Source of the DNA: Atherinomorus stipes
Lineage: Eukaryota > Chordata > Actinopteri > Atheriniformes > Atherinidae
Length of the DNA: 64,000 bases
Assembly: GCA_023101725.1 (NCBI GenBank)
Contig: JALJCO010013358.1
Location: 310,001-374,000 of the forward strand
Direction: 5' to 3'
The first letter of the stretch is position 1, and each line of letters starts with the position of its first letter. Of this stretch, positions 1 through 12,475 are shown piece after piece. The notes under the pieces were generated by a model. That model saw nothing but the letters and a program-made list of their open reading frames with translations. It made no database searches and was not told the DNA's origin. The position numbers and the translations under genes were made by a program.

Positions 1-934
1 TTGTGATTTGTGTGGGGTGTACAAAATTACAAGCACACTGTGCGTTGACACCTTTGGGCCCCCTTCTACTGTATGCACTCATTATGATCTGACAATATGA
101 GAAACATCTGTTTGTACGAATTTTGAGTTGCATATAATGTTAATGCTGCAGCACGTTGTTGCACTGGTTAGTTTAGTCTCACAGCAAGACAAGCTTTTCT
201 CCATGTGGAGCTGACTTGTGTCATCTGTGGAGATTTTCTCTCCAGCTTCCTCCCACAGTCCAGAGCAACACGTGTGAAATGTTGCTTCTAAATTGGCCAC
301 AGGTATGACTGTGAGCTTGGTTAGCCCTGTAATGGACTGGTATCAGCCACAGTGGTCATGGATCTGTGCGCTAACTTTACAGTACCCCTGTCTGCAGTTT
401 ACATCTAAACACAAAGATGCCCTGAGAGATTTCCATGAAGGCTCACAGATGTCAAGACTGAGCTTCCAGAGAAACACACAAATTGGAATTATAATTACAG
501 GAGACATTTGAATTTCATCATAGCCCCCACATGTGTTTGCTGTCAAATACTGGAATATCAAGTGGTGTATGCACATTCCATATAATTCAAAGGAAGTGTC
601 TTGACTGTCTGGCTGCCTCCACACCAGTCAGATAGTTTTCTTTAAATTCTGTTAATGCCTCTGTTGCAATCTGCTCTGACCCTGTCCTACTGGAAAACAT
701 CCTACCTGTCTACCTCCAGTGTTCTTTTGCCAGATTACTGTGTGAGTTTGTTTAGAGGGTTTTCTGTGTGTATGGTAGAAATCTAGATGATGTTTTCGTG
801 GCTGATGGGAGGTGAGGTCTGCATTCTTCAGCTTGTTAACTGTGCGTCAGGATAGAACTATCTTAATATTGGAATATGCTAGCAAAGAATATATTGTAGT
901 ATAAAAAGAACAGTTAAAAGCACAATTACTTGAG
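1..934. other. Intronic sequence, no gene seen
   Basis: This AT-rich DNA has only short chance ORFs on both strands. I recognise no domain, RNA gene or dispersed repeat. By position it is part of the intron upstream of the first visible thsd7b exon. Confidence 0.5.
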
Positions 935-1044
935 AAGTCCGATGTCATTGGCCGATATTGACACTGAAATGTAATATTTGAAACCATCAGTATCGGTTTT
1001 TACTCTTTTAATGCCAGAACTTTTGCACATATTTTCCATGAATT

Positions 1045-1692
1045 CCATCAATTTCCATCAATCAATCAAGCAATTTTACAGTACACAAGGTGACCAAAGT
1101 GCTTTCCATAAAATCAACATTATAGAAAGAGAATAAAAACAGAATAAAATAAAATGATAAGCAAATACAAATAAATACAAATAAAATGTAAAAATATGTC
1201 ACCACATTACTACGTGCCAAAAGCCAGTCTGAATAAGTACGTTTTGAGCCTGGCTTTAAAAAGGCCAAAGTCTGTTATAATACCCGTGTCAGGAGGCAGT
1301 TTGTTCCAGAGTCTGGCCCCAGCGACAGAGAACGCCCCATCACCCAGGTGCTTGTGCCTGGCTCTAGGGACTTCCAACAAGAGCTGACCCCTAAGCCCTG
1401 GTTGGGTTCCAAACATGCAAAAGTTCGGACAGGTACGGAGGGGCAAGACCATTAAGTGCTTTAAAAACAAAAAGTATCATTTTAAAATCAATCCTTAAAG
1501 AAACGGGAAACCAGTGAAGAGAAAACAGAACCTGGGTGATGTGCTGATATCGGGGAGTGTTGGTTAGAAAGCGGGCAGCTACATTCTGAACCAACTGAAA
1601 ACGGTTAATCAATGACTGAGAAACTACGGCATAGAGTGCATTACAACAGTAATTGGCACAATGACCAAACAAAATATACTCTGTTTTATCCA
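1045..1692 (-). pseudogene. LINE C-terminal fragment (L2/Rex-type)
   Basis: Read on the minus strand, this encodes the C-terminal part of a non-LTR retrotransposon polyprotein: NRFQLVQNVAARFLTN, then LHWFPVSLRIDFK, FKALNGLAPPYLSELL, and finally LWNKLPPD and RLKTYLFRLAF. These are hallmark strings of L2/CR1/Rex-type fish LINEs downstream of the reverse transcriptase. The reading shifts frame between about 1391 and 1470, so it is dead. The 3' end at about 1045-1085 has tandem attgattg units, as expected for a LINE tail. Its upstream part continues at 2341-2640 after an interruption. Confidence 0.8.
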
Positions 1693-2340
1693 TAGACCGT
1701 TAATAGAGAGGGACAAACCTTCCGCTACGTCACCCGTTGGTTTCTAGCTAAAAGTGAAGCCAGTTGGGCGTGTCCCACCGTCGCCATCTTGCCATGTCAC
1801 GTGTGTCGTCACTCCCGGAAAATACTAAAATGGGCAAAGGCAAGTCCGCTCCGAGCCGCGGGGCAAATGATTGACAGCTGACATACTCTGAGCTAAACGC
1901 TATCTCGAAACTAACAGGACCTAACAAAGATTAGCCCCCTAAGTGGTGGGATAAAGGTAAGACACACTTAGACTTGCTATTATCTGACTAAAAATTGCCG
2001 TTGTGCTACTCTGCTACAAACTGAGACCTTACCGAGAGCAAACAAGGAGCTAACTTGGAGCCACCGGTCGGCAGGCCGGGCTTCGGTTTGCCGCATGTTA
2101 ATCAAAAGGACACACCCTTAATTATGAGTAATTTCAAGATTAAACAGCATCTTATTGGATGAGTTATAAAAAAAAAAAAATCACCCCCTCACAGTCGACA
2201 TGAAGGTAAACTCAACCTATTAAACCTAAAATGATTATTTGAGCCAGGCTGTAAACATGTTTATTTCTGCTGAGAAGTTGGCATTTTTAACATGGGAGTC
2301 TACAGGGATTTCCTCTGCTTTCCAGCCAGCCCCTAGCGGA
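1693..2340. mobile_element. Dispersed repeat A inserted in the LINE
   Basis: This roughly 650-bp block separates the two LINE halves. It shares gaagccagttgggc, tcccac..ttgccatcttg, gtcactccc..gaaaatactaaaatg and, near its end, aaacatgtttatttctgctg with the block at 13240-14415. Two independent copies and the clean interruption of a coding frame show that it is a mobile dispersed repeat. The beginning catagaccgttaat resembles a common fish non-autonomous element. I cannot assign a superfamily. Confidence 0.7.
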
Positions 2341-2640
2341 TCAAGGGAGAACTACAAAAAATGACTTCTTCTGGGTAGCCTCATAGTTGGCCACCGGAGG
2401 TTGCTGCTTGGTTTTATCATCATTTAGTTGAAGAAATTTATGACTGAGATGCAACCAGCTAAGGTCTGAAGCGCTCCACTGGTGTTTGGGAACACAAGGT
2501 GATAAACCTGCATGTTGTCTGCATAGCAATGAAAGGCTAAGTTGTGTCTGGTTATAACAAACCCCAGTGGCAACATGCAGAGTGAGAACAAATATGGCCC
2601 CAAGATGGAGCCTTGAGGCACTCCACAGCTACTTCTCCTC
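2341..2640 (-). pseudogene. LINE reverse transcriptase palm fragment
   Basis: The minus strand encodes MPQGSILGPYLFSLCMLPLG, then HNLAFHCYADNMQVY and LNDDKTK. This is the reverse transcriptase segment with the PQGSILGP motif and the catalytic YADD box, here changed to YADN. An inactivated catalytic Asp, a missing N-terminal region and stops mark a dead copy. The order and strand match the C-terminal fragment at 1045-1692, so both are one LINE split by repeat A. Confidence 0.8.
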
Positions 2641-2841
2641 TAACATAAAATGTCAAAATATGAGAGATACAACCTCTTAGTCTTCTAGGTTTAATGTCAT
2701 TTGCATTTTGTAAGGAAGTAGAAAAGGATGTGCAATCCTTGCATATATCTTTATTGGTGGATATCCTTATCAGAAAATTAAGAATCGGACAATATCGCTA
2801 ATCGGACATCAGTGAAAATAAAGAGACAATATAGAACATCC

Positions 2842-4734
2842 CTTGTAATTACAGCTGTAGCATTTTTATAGACAGATTTTGTTGTTATAGGGTTACTTAC
2901 AAACTAATCGCTCAAAAATAGTGACATTTTTCCCTGAATATGACCTCCCTATAGGACTTTAAAACCTTTCTTTCAGTAAAATCACTATCTCCTTTTAAAT
3001 ACAACAGCACTAGTTTGCCAGACTGTTTGCTTTGAATTTGATTACTTCACATGTTCTGGAAACTAATAATGTGTTTGTTTCAAATAAGTTTTACTTTAAA
3101 GATGGTCTTTTTTTGGTTAAGCCACTTTTATCTAAAACAGTCTATAGTGAAGTGGGATATTTTATGAGTTCATGTCTCTTCAGAAACCGAGTCCAGCAGC
3201 AACCGAACACAAAGAAAACCTCTGTAAATTTAGAAAATTGACTTTCTAACCTTAATCTCATTCATGTGTATTTAATAATGATCAGATCCATAACAATTCC
3301 CTTTTGTGTTGCATGGCTAAATTTTTGGGTTTTTCTTCTGAGGATTTGAAAGCCAGTGCAGTCAATACATTCCACTCACTCGCTCATGAGGACATTCAGT
3401 TCAAGTATACATTCATTCACCTGAAAGTGAGAAATAAACTGGTGCAACAGTCCTGGACCCTGGGCTTCAATGTGAACACCACACGAGCTCCTTTATGAGC
3501 CCAAATAAAAACGCAGTTTAGTTTTTTTTTTTCTCTTTCACAATGTCACAACAGGGCATTAAATAGCTGCACAAACGTTTTAAAAGCATTGGAAATTGCA
3601 CAATGACTCATTTCTTTCCTGATTTTTTGTCTTGTTTTATTAACATTTTTTTTTCTTCATTTTTCTAAATACAGAACAGCAGCTTGCTTGCATGTGATGA
3701 GGTTACTACGCTCATGGCACACGTTTTGCCATCATCTTTATTTCCAGTGTCTTCTGATGTTTGCACTGGTGTGGACGTTGATGTGCAATGTTTTCTGTGT
3801 CCATCAAGATATACACTAGTGACAATGGTGACTCAGTAAGGAGTGCCAAAAGCAGAGGATGATTGTGTGATAATTCTTTTTGCCATATCACCTGGCTCTC
3901 CTTAACACCTATATATAGATACTTCTGGCACATACCGCCGCACACGCGGTGTGAACTACTAAGCCATTGATCAAAAAACAGGTTAACACAGTGGTGGGCT
4001 GTGCATCTGTACCTGGGCCGTCAGTGGGCACTTCCCTGACATAATCTTCTTTTTAATATCACCACTATTGTCATGTCACAATAAAAAAAAAAACATCAAT
4101 GCTATACAAATATGCAATGTAACAAGTCTAACAGAGTGAGAGAGATTTGCGGTGATGGGGTGAATACAGTGATGAACTTGTAAACCTTGAGAGCGCAGAC
4201 CTCCACCAGGCAGCTCATTTACAATTCACAAAATTGTACCACCTGATGCAAAATCGAGCGGATAATGTAATTAACAGCAGATGGAAGTAGTAACAAAGTG
4301 CGGAGATATAACAACACCTGTCATTGAATGACACAGCTACCGCCGTGTACTGTTCCTTTATAATACACACCTCCTCTGAAACTTTCAGCAAAATCCGTTT
4401 TTGAGTTATTTTGAAAATAGTCAATCAACAAACAGACAAACCAACGACAATTAAAACATAACCACCGAGATAATACAGCAAGAAGGAACACCAAACCTCT
4501 GCACTATAACCACAACTCCTCCAGGTCCATCATCGGGAGCAGTTCAGAATCAATATTCAGCTTTTTGTCTAACAAAGACATAAAACACTTAAATGAAATA
4601 TATCACATTCACCAGAGATGCTGAGTAATTATAAATGAAATCTCTCCTTCTTGCTATGTGCAGAAAGACTTCAACAACTTTCAGAGGTAATTTCTGCTTT
4701 CAGTTCCATCAGTTTCTAAAGCCCCTTTTCCCCC
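2842..4734. other. Intron with possible transposon ends
   Basis: There is no gene. From 3989 the sequence cagtggtgggctgtgcat begins what looks like a hAT-type MITE left end. The segment around 4180-4460 (gcgcagacctccacc, then tcaacaaacagacaaaccaa) resembles the 3' region of RTE/Expander-type fish LINEs. Both assignments are from memory and weak. Confidence 0.35.
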
Positions 4735-5095
4735 AGGGGGGTTGGGGGGGGGAAGGGGGGATGGGTCCCCTTTTTTTGCGTCTCCACAGATAAAAACAGG
4801 GGGGGGTGCGCATATAACCCACCCCCCCGCGCCCTATTTTTTTACCCTCCGGGGGGGGAGAATTAATCGAACCAGCGGAAGAGGGGGGGAAGAGAAAGAA
4901 AGAAAAAGATTTTTGAAAAATCTACTCCTCCACCAACAAAAAAAAAAAAAGGGGGGTGTTTTTTTTTGGGGGGGGGTGATGGTGGGGGGGGGGGGTAATC
5001 AGGTGGGGTGCTGCGGAGAAAGGGGAAGGGGGGGGGGGGGGGGGGGAACACACCACGCCGGGCCGACCCCACACGAACGGGGGGGGGAGGGAGCT
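4735..5095. repeat. G-homopolymer-rich copy of a dispersed repeat, doubtful quality
   Basis: This block is packed with runs of G (up to about 18) and some of A, T and C. Within it, tttttttgcgtctccacag at about 4772 is identical to 51951-51969, and the following bases can be followed with many substitutions to G. It looks like a copy of the 51900-52384 repeat in which bases have become homopolymers. The 160-residue open frame across it is an artefact of the low complexity. Confidence 0.6.
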
Positions 5096-6850
5096 ATGGC
5101 AGCTCCGGAGTTGTCTGTCCTCTCATCATGTCAAGCTTCACTGGGAAAAGTCTGCCTTGAAAATGTTTTTACTCTGAGACCAAGTCCGTTTCTCCTCCTC
5201 CTCCAGATGCCATTGTGGCAGTAAAAACTTTTGATCCAAGTGTATCGATAAGTGCAGATGGCTACATGTTATGCTAGCCAAACTTTGCACTGTAAACATT
5301 TTGCTCTAACTGACCAATCAGAGGGCAGAAAAGGCTCACGTTACTGCAGGCCTGCTAGCTGGCCCTGAAAGGCAAATCTGAAATCTGATTGATTAAAGAA
5401 AAAGTCCATTTTTAAATCTATTAAGGCATTGGCCAGCATTGCTGATTCTGAAAGCGCTGGGCAGATTAGATTGACATGGCAATGCACAGAGGCTGAAATC
5501 TGATTGTACAAAAAAATCTAGCAAAACATGTAATGGAAGCAGCACAGCCAACAGAAACACTAAGAAATGGAGAGAATGGATTGTTGGGAATAAATTAATG
5601 CAGTTGCAGAAAATAAAATTGAGAATTTAGGCTGTAAATATAGGTTAGTGCTTCTGATCATGTTTAGGCCAGCAGAAAAGGCTTTGCTGGCCCTGACCGC
5701 CCACCACTGGTTTAACAGAAATAGCCATTCGGGCGGAACTTTCCGCCTCAGTTGTCTATCAAAAAAAACATCTGGGCAGATGCACAAAATAATAATAGTG
5801 AATTTGACAAATATTCAAGGCAGCTCATTTACCTCGAGTAATTTAAATTCATTGAATTACTTGAATTATCCAAGTAATCGCTTCATCCCTCAAAAGTTTT
5901 GCTTTTTTTTCTTTGTTCTTTGTCCCTTTTTTTTAAGCTAACGTTTTATTATCAGTTATAACTTCAGTGCCAATCTTTGAATCATTTGTAGCAGAAATCA
6001 TCATGTGTGAACTTCAGATCAGACTTCTGCCACTGACAACTTAATGCGAGTGTTTTTAAACAAGGCTTCTTCAAGTTTCATGAATTTCTTTTTCTCTGCA
6101 GCATTTGGTTCTTTCTTGTTCATTTCATGTCATGATTTGATGTCTTGCTTCAGTCCAGCCAACTGTTTGTGTACTTGGCAAATGTCAGTAAGCAATGAGG
6201 CTGCTGGCTCTGGTGCCTTTTTAGAGGAAGAAAGCTCGAAAAACAGTCAGATGCTCTTTGTTGAAAGAATTCATTTGCTGAGAAGCTTTTATAGCTTTCC
6301 TGCTGTTCGGTTAGAGGGTAATATCATTGTGCCTTTTGATTGGATTGCCAAGCTAAGCTTTATTAATGTTGCTGTCTCTTTGTTGTTTCTTCCTCAGAAA
6401 CAAAACAAAATGTTTACTGCTTCTAATAGCACAAGCCTAGATTACAAAATTATTGTATCAGCTGTACAAAAGCATTTCATCCGTGACATATCTCTTGTTT
6501 AGTTTGCTTAAAGACTTTAAGATGCTCAAATTATCTTCACATTGGTTCATATTGCTAACACAAAGCTGTTGAGACAAAGTTGCTTTTTATGCTCTTATAT
6601 AATTAGTCCCAAACAGAGCTATTTTTAAAAACTTATCTGATTAACTATTTCCACATCTGCTGTCTGTCAGAGCAGTTTTTCAGAGAGAATTTTGTGCTCC
6701 AAGCCAAGATATTTGATCTTATAATGCTAATCAGTTGCTAATCAGTTCATAACTTATCTACTGAAAAATCAAACTCTTAGAAATGTATACATAAGACCCA
6801 CTCTTTTCAGTTCAGGCATAGAAGTTTCATGGCTTTATTTCCTTTTTTGA
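5096..6850. other. Intronic sequence, no gene seen
   Basis: There are only chance open frames, including a 152-codon one at 6044-6502 with no recognisable domain, no codon-use signal and no splice context. A short palindromic AT-rich patch (about 5835-5890, attgaattacttgaatta) may be a transposon relic. Confidence 0.4.
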
Positions 6851-6880
6851 ATATAATAATATATATATATATATAATATA

Positions 6881-6970
<90 letters not shown>

Positions 6971-6979
6971 ATATAATTA
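6851..6979. repeat. (TA)n microsatellite
   Basis: This is a nearly uninterrupted run of TA dinucleotides, about 120 bp, with TAA interruptions at both ends. Confidence 0.95.
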
Positions 6980-9076
6980 TTTCCTTATTGTTGCCTACAA
7001 GCCTGATAAGACAAGCTTGTGTCATGTCTGAGGGTTTTTTGGTAGTTATGGTGGTCTGCTTTTCAGCTGTGTGGTGATGTTAGGAGTCCTCACTGCTGTC
7101 CTGTTCCTCATTTATTATGTAGAGTTTATCCCTTAGTGTATTCTGTTGCATTTACTTCCTGCTGCTCCTGATTACTCCTGATTTGCAGTTTCTGATTACC
7201 ACACCTGCTCCTTCTGTTGTCATTGGTCCCTGGGTGTATCTTCTGCCCAGTTAATTTGCTTTTTTCCAGATCATTGTTTGTTGCTCCTTGTTTCCACTGT
7301 TTTTGAAGTCAGTTTTTTAATTCTGAAAGCTTATCGTCAGATATTAATGCCTCTAAATGAAAAATGTGGAGGAGAAGCATTTTATTTAAAGTACTGTAAC
7401 ATGCAGAAGACTCTTAATTAGAAAAAAGCCAGTTTAACAATTAGTTCTTAAAATGTTGAACTTTAACCAGGTTTATTCATGTTTGGCCCGGGATCATTTT
7501 TATTTCTTTTTCTACTTTTCTTTTTTTATTTTTATAAGTTGAAATACAGTTAAATGCCTTTGGTCAGAACATAAATAGAGCTGGAGGTTACTATGTTAAT
7601 GTCCATGGATGTTATTTGATTTAGTTGTCTACAAAAAAGAAAATGTAAACTTTTTTTGACCCTGCCCTTTAAAAGAATCAAAATTGAGAACCGTGTGGAA
7701 TCGTTAGAATTAAAACGATGACCAACATTAATATAGACCACAATGCATTGCGGGCAGGAGCGCTGAATGGCACAAGGAGGCAGAAAAATTGAGTGGTGGA
7801 ACAAAAGGAAGGAAAAATAATTTTAAGAAAATACAATCTAAGTAAATAAAATATTTTCTATGGATTTGATTTGGAATGACATCATTTCTTGCATTGTAGT
7901 TGTTGCCATGGTAACCCTTGTTACAGCTGGTAATAACGTGATCTGCAGCAAAGAAAAGATCAGCTTTGTGCCTGAATCACCAGCAGAATGAGTACAGTAG
8001 TGTGCTATATAGTGCAGCCCTATGTAATAAATGGATGCTCTAAAGCAGGGGTCCGCAGCTGAGTTTGGCCTGGGGCCATTTTTTTTTCCAGACCAACTGA
8101 AGATGGGCCACAGCTACATATAAACCTTGCAAAATATGTTTGTTTGTGGGTTTTTTTTCCAAATTAGAGAAAAAGTTTTTCTCATCTATGCTTTTATACT
8201 AATACTTTTTATGATACTTTCACAAGTTCAAGTTTCCGCTTCAAGCCAGATGGTCTGAAGTCAAGCAGATGTGCTGTATTTGATCATTTTGCCAGTTCAC
8301 CACTTTGGCATAAATGTCCTGAAATCTGTGTGAAATTGATACCTTGTGATGGAAGATATTAGTCCCAACATTATCAGTAATGAAATTTATAAAAAAATGT
8401 TTATCTCCTAAGGGAAAACGTGTTGTGATGTGTGTGATGTTAATTGTGTGTTCCAAATACAAGCTTTTATTTTTATTTATATATTTTTTACATTCTGTTG
8501 GCTCCAGTGTGCTTTACTGTACAGCAGGTAGAGGAGAAACTGGGTCAGGGAGTCGTCCTGAATTAGCCTGGTCTGGCTGCATTTATATGGCAGAGGGTGC
8601 TGTGAAGTAAAACATGCGCCCACAGGAGCATTCAGTAACAACAAACCAGTTATTTTCCTTGTTTTTCCGTCTGGCTTGTTTGCTCTTGAAGCGGCAATTC
8701 TGTGAGTGTTCAGTAACTGCACTACTCCGGTCTATTTGCTCCACATCATTGAAAACTAAGACTAAAACAGTTAAACTTTGCTGCTTCTGCTTCCAAACGA
8801 GGCCGATTAACTCCCTTCACTTTAGCAGTGAAGCAGATTGGAGGCTGCTGCAGCTGGAACAGCTGTGTGCTGTTTATTGGTGAAGCTGGAAGTAAAACAT
8901 TCAGAGTGAAAGTTTCCTCTGATGGCTTTCTCTTTCTCTGCTCTGACATCGCCTCCCTGCTCTTTCCTCCAGCTCTGCTCTGACTCAGATCAGTTGATGT
9001 ACTGAGAGTTTCCGACCTTCCGAAAAGGAACTAGATGCAGGAATTGTGAAAGAATAAACATGCATGTCCAGTTTTT
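6980..9076. other. Intron, one weak hAT terminus
   Basis: There is no gene. At about 8046 caggggtccgcagctgag followed by ggcctggggccat resembles the left terminus of a hAT-type MITE, but no matching right end was found. The remainder is unassigned AT-rich DNA. Confidence 0.35.
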
Positions 9077-9231
9077 TTAAACTAATGGGTGATGAAGCGT
9101 TAAAAACCAAAAAGAACGAGCCCCCCCACGTCTCTTTCCGTTGCCTTTAACAGGCTATGTGCTGCATAAAGCGTTGCGATTTGGTGGTCGAATTTCCCGC
9201 GCAGTCCTGCTGATGTGACGTCAATTGATGC

Positions 9232-9700
9232 TGCATACACATCCCCGATAGGCTGGGGTGCCCACAGAGATTATTTTAGGGGTGGCCACAGGGTGGCCAG
9301 AGAAAATAGCAGAGTGGCCAAGGGTTATTAAAGGATAACTTTTGTTTCTTTGAACCTGGATTTATTTGCACATTTACTCACCAGTAGCATTGCTGCATCA
9401 CTATGACTCCTTTGGACGATATTTAGATTAGTCATAGATGATATCCATGTAATAGCAGTAGAGGGGGCAGAATGAATTGGCCTCTATATAAGGCATAATC
9501 TGTGCAAGCTTCCTTAATTTCAACAATACACTGTAAAAACTTAAATCTTATCAAGTATATTTAATTTCTAATCAAAATATCTAATCACACTCACAATCAC
9601 ACAATGAGATATAGAAACTTGTTTTAAGACAAATGCATCTCATTTAAAAAAATCTTATATAAGAAAATTTCACATGTTCCATTGGCAGAATATTTTTGTA

Positions 9701-9791
<91 letters not shown>

Positions 9792-10321
9792 ATTTCAATA
9801 GCGGCCAAGATTTTTTTGCTTGTAATAAGCAGTTCAGTGTGTGTGTGTCGCAAACAAATTACCTCACAAAACTTCACTATGATGACTTCACCCACACTGA
9901 ACACCAGAGCTGAAGACGCCTCAGTTGCCCTCAGTTGCAATGTGGACAAAAGAAATGGGGGTAGTGTGGTGTCGGCCCAATGAGAGCCAGGCTAAGAAGG
10001 TGCTAATGTGAAAGGGGCATTAAAAACTGGTTGAGGCAGTTCTGGGTGTAGCCTTTCTGGATGAATTTGCATAAGAAATGGCAATTTGATTAGGAGTGAT
10101 AGACCTGTGGGGGACTATATCAAAAGAGCAATGGCAGAAAATGGGAGGTCTAGTGTAACATTTTTATTTATTTTATTAGCTTATAAAGGTTTTGACATTC
10201 AAATATAAGCAAAGCATGCTGCACCCTCTTAATAGTACATAAAAATTTATATAAATTAAAAAATATATTTTTGCAGGGGTGGCCAGCTTTTTGTTCAGGG
10301 GGGCACTGGCCACCCCTTGGG
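9232..10321. mobile_element. Insertion inside element C
   Basis: This segment interrupts element C. It contains aggggtggcca near its left side (about 9279) and tggccacccct near its right end (about 10306-10316), a likely inverted terminal pair of hAT style. Inside are a fragment beginning ttaaaggataac at 9328 (related to the element at 46972-47589), a dispersed repeat beginning actgtaaaaacttaaatctt at about 9532, and a (TA)n-T(n) tract. The true ends and any target duplication are unclear. Confidence 0.5.
9697..9787. repeat. (TA)n followed by poly(T)
   Basis: About 60 bp of TA dinucleotides run directly into 27 T residues. This low-complexity tract creates spurious open frames in several registers. 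Confidence 0.95.
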
Positions 10322-10608
10322 GGCGTCCTTGCCGACAGCTTTGATACAGGAAGAAGATGGTTGCTGTGGATTCAAACACTGTAAGGGATAGTTATGGATT
10401 CTCCTGCCGTCAGCAAACGATCCAGATCTACTGAAAGACACTAAAAAGTGGTACTACGGAGAAAAAGACTTTATTAGCGTAGTAAACAAGATTATAGCTT
10501 CAGTTTGTGCACGCTCCCGTGTCGGCTCGGCTCGTGGCTGCAGTTACCTGCACCGCTAGTCGCGGCACTCGCAAGTCTCATTTTTCAATCCTGCCCCAGA
10601 TCCTTTAA

Positions 10609-12475
10609 ACATCGCCATGTCTGCGCAATGAGACGTAACTGTCGAAACAAACGCAGTCGTCTTTGTAAGAAAGCCGTTGATAATCTGGCGGGACAGATAT
10701 TACTGGCGGCAGCCCAATTACGGCCCGCAGACCGCCAGTTTCCAGCTACTGCTGGAAACTGCTATAACTGACATAACTGAGTCACCGATAACGCCAAGGT
10801 TTCTGAGGTTTGCTGGACAGATGAGCTGAAATCACTAAGATGTTTCTTTATGTCAGAGTTGCAGGTGTCAGCGGCAACAAGTGGGATTTCTGAAAACAGT
10901 TTTCAGATTCCGTCAAGCATTTTATCATAGATAAAAACCTTGTGTTGTTAAACCTTAATTCCTCTTTAAAAGGACCTTGTTAGCACTTGATTCTGAATTA
11001 AAATAATAATTTTGAATTCATTTTAAATGAAGTGGCTGGTTTATTTACATTTTAATTCCGAACTGAATAATTTCACCAGTAAGTATACGTTTAATCCACT
11101 TAATTTTGGTCGTTCTGTGCACGTTCATTCCCTTGTGTTGTTGCAATGACGCACGTGAAAGTGCACATGAAACAAGCTTTGGACTCAAGCCCGCTGGCGG
11201 AAATAAAGTAGTATGTTAGTGTCGAGCTGCTGTTACAAAACTACAATCAAAGTGAAAATCTGTATTATTGTGTTATTTTCCATGTCGTAGCTGAAAAGAA
11301 AAGGAGCAGGAACAGAGTTTATTTACTTCCGAGACATAAATACGTCACGTCCACCCCCATCCAATCAGAGCCATTCCCAACTCCCTGATTTAAAGCAGAA
11401 TTAAACAAACATGTTTTCCATGTAAATCTCAGTTCAAGATTATTATTTCCATGAAAAAACAAATTATGGTGCAGTTGGTAAAAGTTACTCTCTTGCCACA
11501 TGGGAATTACAACCTTTATTTTATTTTTTAATTAAATTTTTCTTTATTTTCTATGATATTTCTATTTTTGGCATTGTTTCAGTAAGACTTCTGTCAGTAC
11601 ACAAACTCATAAGACAAAATTAAGATGTTCAAAAGCATTTTAATGAGAAATGGCGTGTTAGCTTTTCCACAAACCCACTGAAATGTGAAGACAGAGCACA
11701 ACCAGTTCTTGTTTTAGCCTAAACTGTTCTGCAGTTCCTTCATTCAGTTTAGTTTTAGATGGCAGACTCAGTTATTTCAGATTTCACTATTTTTGATGCC
11801 AGGAAATATGACAACTGCCTGCCATAAGTCATCTTTGCAAGTTCAGACGACACAGTATGTGTCTTTTTTATGACAATTTTGATTTATTGAGTTTTTATCT
11901 CTTCTTGACATGTAGGAAATCTAATATAGCACATAGTTAATGAAAATGTGGTGAGAAGTACAATGAATAAACAATGATGTCACAAATCTTTTACCCCTTT
12001 AGCCTTTGTTCAAGGCACTGCAGGGTGCAGTGGCACTCACTTTGAAGACTTCCATCCTAGATTACATGGATGTGAAAGAGATGAGCAATACATCAGCTAT
12101 GTGCAATTCTTTTCACCTACAGTGTACACCCAAAAGTGCTCTTGACAGCTCATTCTGTGCCAGACTGCACCACTTACTTTAAAAGAGGCATCTCATTCCT
12201 GCTGTTTTGCGACCCTACAATCACCATCCCCTCTTCTTGTTTCTTGGTTTGAACATCATAGATTCCTCTCCTCGTCTCTTCTCTTTGTCTTTGTCCCTCC
12301 TGCCTGAGATGTTAGCAGAGGAAGTATGAACAGAGAGAGATGCTAGGGGAAGGATTTCAGGCAACAGGTATTTGATAAAATGAGACATCTTGGTTTCAGA
12401 GCTGTCATTGTGAAACAGCATCGGTTAATTATTACGTTTGACACAGATGTATTACTTTACATGTCCATTGTTTTG
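10609..12475. other. Intronic sequence, no gene seen
   Basis: I find no domain, RNA gene or clear repeat. The short stretch at about 10690-10770 is GC-richer (ggcggcagcccaattacgg) and may be a further transposon relic. Confidence 0.4.

Larger units (their letters stand above)
935..2841. mobile_element. hAT-like element split by a LINE insertion
   Basis: The outer edges (about 935-1030 and 2640-2841) contain the ggccgatatt and gagatacaacctc blocks found in the element at 40225-41315, and the right edge ends in acatccctt, a hAT-like terminus. The middle is occupied by a minus-strand LINE that itself carries another repeat. I read this as an old non-autonomous element that received later insertions. 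The exact left end is uncertain. Confidence 0.55.
9077..10608 (-). mobile_element. TTAA-type element C, split by an insertion
   Basis: This is a minus-orientation copy of the family seen whole at 36112-36547. The left part (9077-9231) holds gggtgatgaagcgttaaaaa and cccacgtctctttccg. The right part (10322-10608) holds acagctttgatacagg, ccgtcagcaaacgat and atcctttaa. TTAA occurs at both outer ends. Between the halves lies about 1.09 kb of unrelated DNA, and the junction falls inside the segment gatgct...gcgtcc that is continuous at 36k. Confidence 0.72.

Noticed and set aside
4742..5224. 160-codon Gly/Arg-rich open frame
   Set aside because: Produced by G homopolymers in a low-quality-looking repeat copy.
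6044..6502. 152-codon open frame on the + strand
   Set aside because: No domain, no plausible splice or promoter context, composition like the surrounding intron; expected by chance in 64 kb.
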